Assembly (NCBI GenBank): GCA_041689935.1
Contig: JBDNFI010000051.1
Location: 13,434-77,433 of the forward strand
Direction: 5' to 3'
Origin: CAXBDP01 sp041689935
GTDB taxonomy: Bacteria > Bacteroidota > Bacteroidia > Cytophagales > Cyclobacteriaceae
DNA length: 64,000 nucleotides
The notes below the pieces were generated by a model. That model saw only the letters and a list, made by a program, of their open reading frames with translations, did not search any database and was not told where the DNA came from. Made by a program: the position numbers and the translations under genes. How positions within the stretch are numbered: position 1 is the first letter of the stretch; each line of letters opens with the position of its first letter. This document shows, piece after piece, positions 26,506-34,115 of this stretch.

Positions 26506-27162
26506 TCAGCCATTTGCTTTTTTATGATCTGCAAGAAACTGTGCCAAGCCTTTGTCAGTTAACGGATGGCTAAGTAAGCCAGTGATTACTTTTAAAGGAC
26601 AGGTAACCACATCGGCACCAAGCTCAGCGCAATTGATCAGATGCATGGTATGTCTTACCGAAGCAGCCAAGATCTCAGTTTGATAGCCATAGTTATCGAA
26701 TATTAGTCTGATTTGCTCAATCAATAGCAGCCCGTCTGCAGAGATATCGTCCAAGCGGCCAATAAATGGAGACACATAAGATGCTCCAGCTTTGGCTGCC
26801 AGTAGCGCTTGACCAGCTGAAAAAATCAACGTGCAATTCGTCCGTATACCTTCTTGCGTGAATGCTTTGATTGCCTTTACGCCATCTTTAATCATAGGTA
26901 CTTTCACCACAATTTTATCATCAATTTTGGCTAGCTCACGGCCTTCTTTCATAATGCCTTCAAAATCTGTAGCGATTACTTCGGCACTTACGTTGTCATC
27001 TACAATATTGCAAATGGCTTTATAGTGATTTATAATGTTTTGATGGCCGCTGATGCCTTCGTTTGCCATTAATGATGGGTTGGTTGTTACACCGTCGAGC
27101 ACTCCCAAGTCGTAGGCTTCGCGTATTTCGTCAAGATTGGCTGTATCAATAAAGAATTGCAT
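26506..27162 (-). CDS. fsa: Fructose-6-phosphate aldolase / small transaldolase family
   Basis: The 218-residue protein is the short, single-domain form of the transaldolase family. It starts M-Q-F-F-I-D-T-A-N-L-D-E-I, followed by G-V-T-T-N-P-S-L. The Schiff-base lysine is Lys87 in I-V-V-K-V-P-M. S-A-G-Q-A-L-L-A-A-K-A-G-A-S-Y-V-S-P-F-I-G-R completes the barrel. Short members act either as fructose-6-phosphate aldolase or as transaldolase (TalC type); the sequence alone does not decide. It leads the gene group with the 80-residue protein and the FtsE-like ATPase. Confidence 0.9.
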   Translation of the reverse strand: MQFFIDTANLDEIREAYDLGVLDGVTTNPSLMANEGISGHQNIINHYKAICNIVDDNVSAEVIATDFEGIMKEGRELAKIDDKIVVKVPMIKDGVKAIKAFTQEGIRTNCTLIFSAGQALLAAKAGASYVSPFIGRLDDISADGLLLIEQIRLIFDNYGYQTEILAASVRHTMHLINCAELGADVVTCPLKVITGLLSHPLTDKGLAQFLADHKKANG

Positions 27163-27340
27163 GATGTAGATTGGATAGGTGATGTAAAATGTATTTGTTA
27201 CAAAGCTAAAAAAAGAATGCGAACAATGAGGGTATAAATCCTTCCGTAACGATTAGTTTGTAAGATAATATCAAACAAAAGTAAGAAAGGCGGGAGGGTA
27301 AGGATTTATTCGCGGAACTCGAATGCATTAAGGCAAAAAA

Positions 27341-27437
27341 AGTGGCAAGCCAAGTATCGCACCGCTACGACCATCGACCCTTGCTTCCTTCCGGACCTGG
27401 GGGATTAAACAGGAGCTGGTCGTACTGACTTGCCGCC
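27341..27437 (-). ncRNA. ffs: Signal recognition particle RNA (small bacterial type)
   Basis: On the minus strand the segment holds the SRP RNA apical domain: GGTCCGGAAGGAAGCA, with the GGAA tetraloop and the symmetric and asymmetric internal loops that bind Ffh. The outer ends pair over a long helix: the 5' side reads GGCGGCAAGTCAG and the 3' side TTGGCTTGCCAC. The size of about 97 nt fits the 4.5S type without an Alu domain. It partners Ffh and FtsY in targeting membrane proteins. Exact ends are approximate. Confidence 0.95.
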
Positions 27438-27480
27438 TGCAAAAGTACGTAAATAGATTTGATTTAAAAATTTGCGGAAT

Positions 27481-27507
27481 AAAAAAAGGCTGTTTTTACA
27501 GCCTTTT
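27481..27507 (-). terminator. Terminator after the acidic protein gene
   Basis: AAAAGGCTGT (27484-27493) and ACAGCCTTTT (27498-27507) form a perfect 10-bp stem with a TTTT loop. On the minus strand it is followed by a T-run. It lies 9 bases after the stop of the acidic protein gene. Confidence 0.85.
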
Positions 27508-27515
27508 CAAAGTTT

Positions 27516-27719
27516 TTAAAAGTCATCATCGTCAATGTTTTCTTCATCGTCATCTTCGAAGCCGTCTTCAAGATCATCATCGTCGAGATCAAAATCCTTG
27601 TCATTAATAAATTCTGAGTCTTCATCGATGTCAAATTCTTCGTCTTTGAAATCCTCTTCAAAGTCGTCGTCCAATTCCTCATCGTCGAAGTCTTCCTTGT
27701 CCGGATTGTAACTAGGCAT
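27516..27719 (-). CDS. Very acidic small protein (Asp/Glu-rich)
   Basis: The 67-residue product has 40 Asp or Glu residues (60%), only three Lys and no Arg. It has repeated D-D-D/E-E blocks separated by single Phe or Leu. It has its own terminator and a start M-P-S-Y-N-P. A second frame over the same bases (27464-27682) encodes a Thr/Met/Lys-rich sequence and is taken as a shadow. The real frame is supported by the exact placing of the terminator after its stop. Such proteins may mimic nucleic acid or act as histone-like chaperones, but I know no function for this one. Confidence 0.65.
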   Translation of the reverse strand: MPSYNPDKEDFDDEELDDDFEEDFKDEEFDIDEDSEFINDKDFDLDDDDLEDGFEDDDEENIDDDDF

Positions 27720-27853
27720 GTTAAATAGGTTTGGTTTGTAATTAAATAGGTCTTAAGAGTGGCAATAATAAATATTTTTTTGAACCTGCAGTAGCGACAA
27801 TAAAAATTTATTTCTCTTTACCGTTTTAATTAGCCTATTTTTTTCTCAAAACC

Positions 27854-28336
27854 CTATTGATGTGATTTTTCGCTTAATAATGGCTCCGGAATATCAATTT
27901 CGAAAGCGGGTGTTATTGCTAAGAATTTCTTTTCTAGTAAGTCGGCCCAAGATACCATGTAGGCAATTAAATCTTCCCGCTTATTATGTATGAGATGTCG
28001 TTTGCCACCTGCCAGATTATGCAGCACATCATTATCTTCAAGTTTTTCAAGATTCTTTAAGTCTTCTATGCTTAATCCATTTTCCAACAACTGGCTAATC
28101 AATAAATCCATGGGCATTCCACTGCCAACACAATAATCCATCGATTGCTCTGTCCAATCTCCATATTTTCTAAGTGCATAAGCATGTATTTCGCCTTTAC
28201 TGAGGCCAGTAAGCTCCTGCGCAAGATTTCCGCAATTACAACTGCCCATGTGTCCCCATTGATAAGCCGCTCCTTTGGATAATTTTGACGCTGATCTTCT
28301 TAATGCAGCAATTAATTCTGGGTTTGCATTTGCCAT
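27854..28336 (-). CDS. Conserved hypothetical protein with a CxC motif
   Basis: The 160-residue protein is soluble, mostly helical, and not a family I can name. Notable parts are S-K-G-A-A-Y-Q-W-G-H-M-G-S-C-N-C-G-N-L, with a Cys-x-Cys next to His and Trp, and later D-Y-C-V-G-S-G-M-P-M. A helical region L-S-I-E-D-L-K-N-L-E-K-L-E-D-N-D-V-L follows. The clustered His and Cys residues could bind a metal. It is transcribed alone between the acidic protein gene and the divergent bTHX gene. Confidence 0.65.
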   Translation of the reverse strand: MANANPELIAALRRSASKLSKGAAYQWGHMGSCNCGNLAQELTGLSKGEIHAYALRKYGDWTEQSMDYCVGSGMPMDLLISQLLENGLSIEDLKNLEKLEDNDVLHNLAGGKRHLIHNKREDLIAYMVSWADLLEKKFLAITPAFEIDIPEPLLSEKSHQ

Positions 28337-28442
28337 AGTTTTATCTTTTATTCAATCCTCGAACTGATTGTGCAGATGTTTGGTTTTGAAAAATATTATC
28401 TAACTTACGTCGAATACAATTAAACAACAAAATTTCTGAAAT

Positions 28443-28610
28443 ATGGCAAGAGGTGATAGAAAATCTAAAAAAGGAAAAATATGGAGTGGTTCTTACGGAG
28501 TAACTCGCCCGCACAAGAAAAAGAAAGTGGTTGCGGAAAGTAAGCCTAAGACCGAAAAGGTTGAAAAAGCTGAAAAAGCTGAAAAAAAGACTCCAGCTAA
28601 AAAGAAGTGA
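28443..28610 (+). CDS. 30S ribosomal protein bTHX family
   Basis: A 55-codon gene starts at ATG 28443. The product begins M-A-R-G-D-R-K-S-K-K-G-K-I-W-S-G-S-Y-G-V, which matches the THX family pattern of G-D-x-x-S-x-x-G-K-I-W-x-G-x-x-G-x-x-R-P. After T-R-P-H-K-K-K-K it carries an extra lysine/alanine/glutamate-rich tail (K-V-E-K-A-E-K-A). THX is a tiny basic protein bound in the 30S head. A terminator follows 5 bases after the stop. Confidence 0.85.
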   Translation: MARGDRKSKKGKIWSGSYGVTRPHKKKKVVAESKPKTEKVEKAEKAEKKTPAKKK

Positions 28611-28615
28611 AAATT

Positions 28616-28641
28616 AAACCGGGTTCGCTCGGTTTTTTTGT
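28616..28641 (+). terminator. Terminator after the bTHX gene
   Basis: AAACCG (28616-28621) pairs with CGGTTT (28630-28635) around a GC-rich loop and is followed by a T-run. It lies 5 bases after the bTHX stop codon. Confidence 0.75.
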
Positions 28642-28700
28642 TTTGGGGGAATGTATAATCCAATTAATTTCGATATTTCCATCCTAAAGTAAGCCAGTCT

Positions 28701-29546
28701 ATGTATCCATTTGCCTACTTCAATGGCCAAATCCTAAACTATCAAGCCATTGCCATGGCGCCCAATGATTTATCTGTATTGCGCGGATATGGAATTTTCG
28801 ACTTTTTTAGAGTGCAAGGTGGAGTTCCTTTGTTTTTAGAAGACTACTTGCACCGTTTCCAGCAATCGGCGAAGAGGATGATGCTGCCATTGCCTGAAAG
28901 TACTGAGGAGTTGAAAAGGATAATTACCGATTTACAATTCAAAAATGGGATGATGGATAGTGGCTTTAGGTTAATTCTCACAGGCGGAGCAAGTCACGAT
29001 GCCTTTAGTATCGGAAAGCCAAATTTGGTGATTTTGCACGAGGAATTGCAAATGGTGCCAAGTGAAATCCGTGAAAATGGAGGCAAACTTATCTCTTATC
29101 AATACCAAAGAGATGAACCAAAAATAAAAACTATAAATTATTCTGTACCTGTCCGATTGAAAGCCCAGGGCAAAATGGGTGATGCTTTGGATGTGCTTTA
29201 TCACGACGGAGAGTTTATTTATGAGACTTCGCGATGCAATTTCTTTCTTGTTCGGAATGAGGAGATTTTTACTTCTGATGAGGGTGTGCTGGAAGGAGTG
29301 ACTAGAAAGCAGTGCCTCCAATTGGCGCGGCAGACCTTTAAAGTGAATCTTCGTAAGCTACATTGGGCCGATGTAAAGGAAGCGGATGAGGCGTTCATTA
29401 CCAGCACCACCAAATCCATTCAAGCGATCACGCAGATTGATGAACGTATGATTGGCAATGGTTCTGTGGGATTGACTACTTTGGCTCTTACAAAAATGTT
29501 TGAACAAGAAGTGGGAAGCTATATCGCAAAATCAATTGATATATAG
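28701..29546 (+). CDS. Class IV aminotransferase (BCAT / aminodeoxychorismate lyase fold)
   Basis: The 281-residue protein is a fold-type IV PLP enzyme. N-terminal F-N-G-Q-I and L-R-G-Y-G-I-F-D-F-F-R are typical. The likely PLP lysine is Lys143 in K-I-K-T-I-N-Y, and the phosphate-binding parts are E-T-S-R-C-N-F-F-L-V and the G-V-T-R segment. Members include branched-chain aminotransferase, D-amino acid aminotransferase and PabC, and the sequence does not separate these safely. It is single, not next to biosynthetic genes. Confidence 0.85.
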   Translation: MYPFAYFNGQILNYQAIAMAPNDLSVLRGYGIFDFFRVQGGVPLFLEDYLHRFQQSAKRMMLPLPESTEELKRIITDLQFKNGMMDSGFRLILTGGASHDAFSIGKPNLVILHEELQMVPSEIRENGGKLISYQYQRDEPKIKTINYSVPVRLKAQGKMGDALDVLYHDGEFIYETSRCNFFLVRNEEIFTSDEGVLEGVTRKQCLQLARQTFKVNLRKLHWADVKEADEAFITSTTKSIQAITQIDERMIGNGSVGLTTLALTKMFEQEVGSYIAKSIDI

Positions 29547-29579
29547 TGGATTAAGGCTTAATATTAGTTATATTTCATA

Positions 29580-29727
29580 CGTCTTCTTTCAGCGTTCGCA
29601 GCGACTAAACTCCTTTTTTTAGCATTTGCAAAGTTTTATGCGAAGTTCGCGCAAACGGTAATTTTCTTCTTTGCAATCTCTGCGTCTTCTCTCAGCGTTC
29701 GCGGCGATTAAATTCATCTTTTTAGAA
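29580..29727. repeat. Intergenic direct repeat, two 45-base copies
   Basis: The unit at 29580-29624 (CGTCTTCTTTCAGCGTTCGC...) and the unit at 29683-29727 (CGTCTTCTCTCAGCGTTCGC...) match at 38 of 45 positions. Both are followed by related GCAAA/GCGC-rich sequence. Non-coding spacers with GCAAAG/TTCGCG words of this kind recur in many Bacteroidota genomes, as I remember it. It fills most of the gap between the aminotransferase gene and the convergent DUF5686 gene. No coding frame runs through it. Confidence 0.55.
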
Positions 29728-29793
29728 ACCGCAAAAAGCGCAAAGGGTATTTTTCTACTCAGCGGCCTGTGCGTTCAAATTTTTTTTCTGACA

Positions 29794-32427
29794 TTAATCA
29801 TCACTCGTGGAAATCGAGATTATGGTAGCAATTCCAATTCGCAAGCCTACCTCTTCGTATTTCCAGTCATTAAAGCCTGCGGCTACCTCTACTCTGAACA
29901 ATCTGAATATATTATCGACAGAGTAGCCAAATTCTGAATAGTGTGGCGATCCATTGGTTTTGAGGTAATTCACAAAAATATTTTCTCTTAAACCACTAAT
30001 GCGAACAAGCGGAAGTTGCGTCAATAAGAATTTTCGAAACTGGTAATGGGTATGTCCAGAGACGTAATTCTGGTTTGTACTATAATTGTAATAATCTAAC
30101 AAACGGAAAGCTCCTGCTGGTCTTAGACTACTTAAAATGGTGCGATTACCGTCAAAATGTTTATGATCCATGAAATAGGTTTGTCTGTTGTTCAGAAAGC
30201 TTCCAGCTTTCAGCTCAAATTCTAAATCGCCACTGATTCCAAATCGAAATCCATGATTCAAGCCCAGTTCTATGTGATCAAAATCTACCGAACTATTGGC
30301 CACATTGTTAATTCCTTTTCTGTAAAGGAGTAATATTTCTGGAGAACTACTAAAATCGCTTATTCTACGACCATTTACAATCCTGTATTGAACCAAAGGC
30401 TTAAAGCTTATCTCAGTTTGAAAAATCAATGCATTATGCGTTTCGAATCCAGTATTAGCCAAGTCTATATTCACAGGTCTGTTTGGTGTGTAAACCCTTT
30501 CTCCTTTATTGTATAAGCTAATATCTGAGGTGTTGAACAATTCAGATCTTTGGGCATATTCAAGTTGTCCTTTAATGCTCCAATGCTCGCCTTTTTGCCA
30601 AGTAGCCGAAATTTGCCCGTAGGTTTTTTCGAAAAGCTTCATGAAGTTTTGGCGATATAATAAAGACGTCAAAGTGTTAATATGCGGGTGGATAGGCATA
30701 GTCACTGTATTGAACTGATCTACAAATTTCCCGCCTTCCACATCCAGTCTAAAGGATGGCTTGCCTGCTCTAGCAAATTTACGGTAACTAAAAGCTGCTT
30801 TTCCGTAAAAATCTTCACTAGAAAAGCCATACCTCACCAATGGTTTAAACTCAATCCTACGTCGCAAACTATCATAATTGTAGGTAAGAGAGGCACCTAT
30901 ATTTGTATTAAATCCTTCTACTGTATTATAATAAACTTGCGTTATGTTATTGTCTATCCCTAATCTAAGCTTAGGGCCAAGTCGGTAAGAACTGCCAAAA
31001 ATTAAATGGGTTGGCTTAAATTTTTGTCTTCTTATTACTCCGGTTGTATCTATTCCAGTTAGTTCAACTTGCCTAATCACGGCGACGCTATCGTCCCTTT
31101 TATAGCCTTTCAACTCTTTATTTGTCAAAGGTAAAGGGCGGATGGTTTCCCAATAGCTAGAATCTCTTTTGGTTGCTAACGAATCCGTTTTAAAATTTCG
31201 GACAGAAACGACTTCTGGTTCTTCACTTTGTTCGATTTGCTCTTTTTCAAATTCATTGATCATTTTGCGAAATTGCTTTCTTGTCATTTCGTCTGGATTG
31301 GCAATTTCACTGTCTCTTTGGGCAATTATACTAGGTTCAGCTTTTCTAATTTCTTCTGGTACTTCTTCAATTTTCTCGTCAATAATTTTGATTTGGGTAG
31401 CCATGATTTGCTCATTCAAGCTCACATTGTAATTGCTCAATGAAGCGAGATAATTATATCGACCCTTGAAGCCAAGCATCTTTCCACTAAACTCAAACTG
31501 ATGATTGATAGGCATCCAAACCAATGGCTCTACTGGAGCATACGTTTGCTTTACGTCTATTTGGAATCCCAAGTAGTAGCTTGTCAAATCCAAACTATGG
31601 ATGGCCCAAAGGTCTTCAATAATGAATATTTCGCCATCAAATACTTGTTCGCCACGAGATCTTGGTGTTACTTTTATTTTATTGACAATCATTTCATTTT
31701 CAACAAAACTGCCCAAATATTCGAATCTGTAATAAGCAAATGCTGATGTAGAAAGTGGCGAAACAGCCCCCGCAATATTATCTTCATAGAAAGAAGTAAC
31801 GATGTAAGGAGTAGGAGAAGCGTTTTCTAAACCTTGACCTGAGGTACGAATGGAAATAACTTTTTCATTGATTTCGTTAGGCTGTTTGAAACTAATAATA
31901 CTAACTGACTCACTTGTGAATGCATCATCCACATTTATACCCTCATCTTTTAATGTCTTTTTCAGAAAAAATGGAACACCCTCAACCACACCAGTTCCTT
32001 TGAGATATACTTGCACATTAAAACTATCATACTGCAATAAGTGATATTTGGCTTTGGCGATGGCTTTGCGCATTATGGTGTAGGCTGCATCTTCTTTACC
32101 GCTTTTTACTACCACCTCCGAAAGGGTAAATCCCTGCTCTTGAAGCGTGAAATTAATTTCCTCCCAAGTATCGCTTATCGTTACTTGCCTTGTGGCAGAA
32201 GCATAGCCAATGTATTGTACTGCAATGGTATAGGTGCCAGGTATTAAACTTATTTCAAATTGCCCTTCCTCATTACTAGAAGCTCCTGTCTTGAGTTCCG
32301 AAATGTAAAGAGACGCAAAAGGCAGTATTTCACCTGTTGAAGAAATTACTTTTCCTTTGATACCCTGTGCGGATAATGAAGATATTTGTACAAGAAGAAT
32401 GACTAGGATCAGTAAAGATTTTCTCAT
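29794..32427 (-). CDS. DUF5686 family outer membrane protein with carboxypeptidase-regulatory-like domain
   Basis: From the Met at 32427 the protein has 877 residues. A signal peptide (L-L-I-L-V-I-L-L-V-Q-I) ends after L-S-A-Q. A CarboxypepD_reg-like beta-sandwich follows at about 22-110 (G-K-V-I-S-S-T-G-E-I-L-P-F-A-S-L-Y-I and Y-I-G-Y). The DUF5686 region starts with A-Y-T-I-M-R-K-A-I-A-K-A-K and ends in a barrel-like C-terminus. The family is typical of Bacteroidota and related in layout to TonB-dependent receptors but lacks a plug. The frame extends to 32490, but those 21 residues precede the signal peptide. Substrate unknown. Confidence 0.85.
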   Translation of the reverse strand: MRKSLLILVILLVQISSLSAQGIKGKVISSTGEILPFASLYISELKTGASSNEEGQFEISLIPGTYTIAVQYIGYASATRQVTISDTWEEINFTLQEQGFTLSEVVVKSGKEDAAYTIMRKAIAKAKYHLLQYDSFNVQVYLKGTGVVEGVPFFLKKTLKDEGINVDDAFTSESVSIISFKQPNEINEKVISIRTSGQGLENASPTPYIVTSFYEDNIAGAVSPLSTSAFAYYRFEYLGSFVENEMIVNKIKVTPRSRGEQVFDGEIFIIEDLWAIHSLDLTSYYLGFQIDVKQTYAPVEPLVWMPINHQFEFSGKMLGFKGRYNYLASLSNYNVSLNEQIMATQIKIIDEKIEEVPEEIRKAEPSIIAQRDSEIANPDEMTRKQFRKMINEFEKEQIEQSEEPEVVSVRNFKTDSLATKRDSSYWETIRPLPLTNKELKGYKRDDSVAVIRQVELTGIDTTGVIRRQKFKPTHLIFGSSYRLGPKLRLGIDNNITQVYYNTVEGFNTNIGASLTYNYDSLRRRIEFKPLVRYGFSSEDFYGKAAFSYRKFARAGKPSFRLDVEGGKFVDQFNTVTMPIHPHINTLTSLLYRQNFMKLFEKTYGQISATWQKGEHWSIKGQLEYAQRSELFNTSDISLYNKGERVYTPNRPVNIDLANTGFETHNALIFQTEISFKPLVQYRIVNGRRISDFSSSPEILLLYRKGINNVANSSVDFDHIELGLNHGFRFGISGDLEFELKAGSFLNNRQTYFMDHKHFDGNRTILSSLRPAGAFRLLDYYNYSTNQNYVSGHTHYQFRKFLLTQLPLVRISGLRENIFVNYLKTNGSPHYSEFGYSVDNIFRLFRVEVAAGFNDWKYEEVGLRIGIATIISISTSDD

Positions 32428-32490
32428 AAGTTTTATTTTACAGATGCTGAAAAGATATATAAAGGTTGCACAAAAGTGGAAATGAATCAA

Positions 32491-32880
32491 TTTTTTACAA
32501 TATTAAACGATTGGTTGGTTCTTAATACGGTTAAAGTCGCTATTAGGATGATGGGAAATACGAAAATATAGAGAATAACGGGTGAAGGCGGGAGGTGAGG
32601 GTTATTTATGGATATCTAGTGCTTCCTGAACTCTTACATTTCTTGAACCTATCAATTTAGTTTGACAAATATAGGCTCACTCAATCGCCTAACATTATAT
32701 GAAATAGTTTGTGCTTCAGGTGCCCGGCTTCCAAAGCAGATACCCATTTACCTCCCGCTTTATTTGTCTGATTTGTGATTTTTATGATTTCTGGATTCTT
32801 TCCTTTTTTTGAATTCTATTTAATTAATCCTTCGAGTTTTTCCCTGAGAAATTGTTATCTCTGCGTAAAAGCTGGACTAG
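32491..32880. other. Intergenic region, 390 bases, with two inverted octamers
   Basis: No gene is visible. The stretch contains GCGGGAGG at 32588-32595 and its reverse complement at 32751-32758. The rest is AT-rich without clear hairpins. Beyond 32880 the IS3 remnant starts, so part may be derived from the lost element. Confidence 0.5.
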
Positions 32881-32979
32881 TTATCCTGCGATTTTAAAGT
32901 TATAAAATTCATTCGGTGTTTTCATATTCAAAGCAGAATGTGGTGCAAATGTGTTGTATTGATCTACCCATTGTTGTAT
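32881..32979 (-). mobile_element. IS3-family transposase remnant (C-terminal end)
   Basis: A 32-codon open stretch ends in TAA at 32881-32883 and reads W-V-D-Q-Y-N-T-F-A-P-H-S-A-L, then M-K-T-P-N-E-F-Y. This is the conserved tail of the IS3-type OrfB integrase domain (Y-N-x-x-R-P-H-S-A-L-x-x-x-T-P). The frame is closed upstream by a stop at 32980. Nothing else of the element is left and no terminal inverted repeats were found. It directly abuts the truncated nucleotidyltransferase gene. Confidence 0.75.
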
Positions 32980-32984
32980 TTATC

Positions 32985-33167
32985 TCAAATATTCATGAGG
33001 TTTTCACCTCGTTCAATTAGGTCATCATTGTCAATTTCAATAAGCAAATCTACATCAAATTGATCGGTGATAGAAGAGCCGAAAGCATAAAGACTTATCA
33101 CATTATGTGCCTTACATAATGAAATATAGTCAGCCATTTTATACTTTATTGATTCTATTAAGTTCAT
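32985..33167 (-). pseudogene. Truncated nucleotidyltransferase (MNT type)
   Basis: The 60-residue ORF contains S-L-Y-A-F-G-S-S-I and D-V-D-L-L-I-E-I, the G-S-x(n)-D-x-D-L signature of minimal nucleotidyltransferases, as in MntA-type antitoxins. It stops at N-L-M-N-I, about 35-40 residues short of the family end. Only 5 bases separate its stop from the IS3 remnant. Truncation by transposition followed by loss of the element is the simplest reading. No HEPN partner gene was found nearby. A short functional form cannot be excluded. Confidence 0.65.
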
Positions 33168-33347
33168 AATGCTAAAATGCTGGAAAATTCATTTCTTTTT
33201 GATTATGATTGGCCGATAATGAATCTGATTTTGGTGTAAGCACAGATATGATTTCGTGTTTTGGATCCTTTTATTATAGACGAATATCACGAAGATTATC
33301 AGGTATTAATTACCTAAAATTTTGTTCAGTTAGAGACAGTATCAATC

Positions 33348-33935
33348 TTAAAATTTATCGTCCGTCCAGAATTCAATATAACCATCAAGGTCATTTAGCT
33401 CTTCATTTATTTCATCAATTTTAAAATATTCGCTATCATATTCCTCACCTAACCATTCTATCATTTCTTTTCTCCCAGGATGTTTTTTATTGGCTAAAAC
33501 ATCTAGCATTTGGTAAAATCCTCCAACACCACCACAGTCCTCTGGCGGACAATTTAACTTTCCAGCTATACAGCTTGGGTATTGGTTTTTAGGATCACGG
33601 GCTAAAAACTTCTCTACTAAAATTTTATGTCCCCATCCATCACCGAAATCATATTCGTACTTAAACGTTTCTTTTGGAGCCGTTATCATGCTACCCAGCG
33701 TCACTTCAGATGCTTTTAATATTCTACTTATACCAGACCCAAATTCATCATCGGGCTCTCCAATAAGGAAGTTTTTGAAATCAAATTCGTAAAGGTGGGA
33801 ATTGAACCATCCCATAGAAATTTGGATGATGTGATGAAGCTCAAAAAAAGTAGTTTCCTTGTCCACAAGAATTCGTCTCCAAATTGGAGGCTTTGTCCCT
33901 TCGAGGGTGATCTTTAATTGAATAATCTCGTCCAT
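33348..33935 (-). CDS. Plasmid pRiA4b ORF-3-like family protein
   Basis: The 195-residue protein matches this family (PRiA4_ORF3). It has I-Q-L-K-I-T-L-E-G-T-K-P-P-I-W-R-R near the start, and F-F-E-L-H-H-I-I-Q-I-S-M-G-W with H-L-Y-E-F. F-K-Y-E-Y-D-F-G-D-G-W-G-H and the Cys-rich G-K-L-N-C-P-P-E-D-C-G-G-V-G-G-F follow. The family is common on plasmids and in mobile regions; its biochemical role is not known. It sits next to the IS3/nucleotidyltransferase scar, which fits an acquired segment. Confidence 0.88.
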   Translation of the reverse strand: MDEIIQLKITLEGTKPPIWRRILVDKETTFFELHHIIQISMGWFNSHLYEFDFKNFLIGEPDDEFGSGISRILKASEVTLGSMITAPKETFKYEYDFGDGWGHKILVEKFLARDPKNQYPSCIAGKLNCPPEDCGGVGGFYQMLDVLANKKHPGRKEMIEWLGEEYDSEYFKIDEINEELNDLDGYIEFWTDDKF

Positions 33936-34115
33936 GTCTAGTGTTTATGAAATGTGTGCCTTTTATATTGAGTTGATCAAAATTAAATTAAAATTACGGT
34001 GGAAAATTATCAAGTCGAAAATTTCAGAACTAAGTATCTTACCTCTAAGCTAACGAACGTTTTTATTTATTTTGCACGCTTGTAATAACGGCTCAAAATT
34101 TCTAGTGATTCAGAA

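Noticed and set aside
27464..27682. Thr/Met/Lys-rich frame over the acidic gene
   Set aside because: It is the shadow of a GA-rich repetitive sequence and ends inside the terminator hairpin of the acidic gene.
33209..33424. 71-residue plus-strand frame over the pRiA4b-like gene end
   Set aside because: It overlaps a supported gene on the other strand and has no recognisable features.
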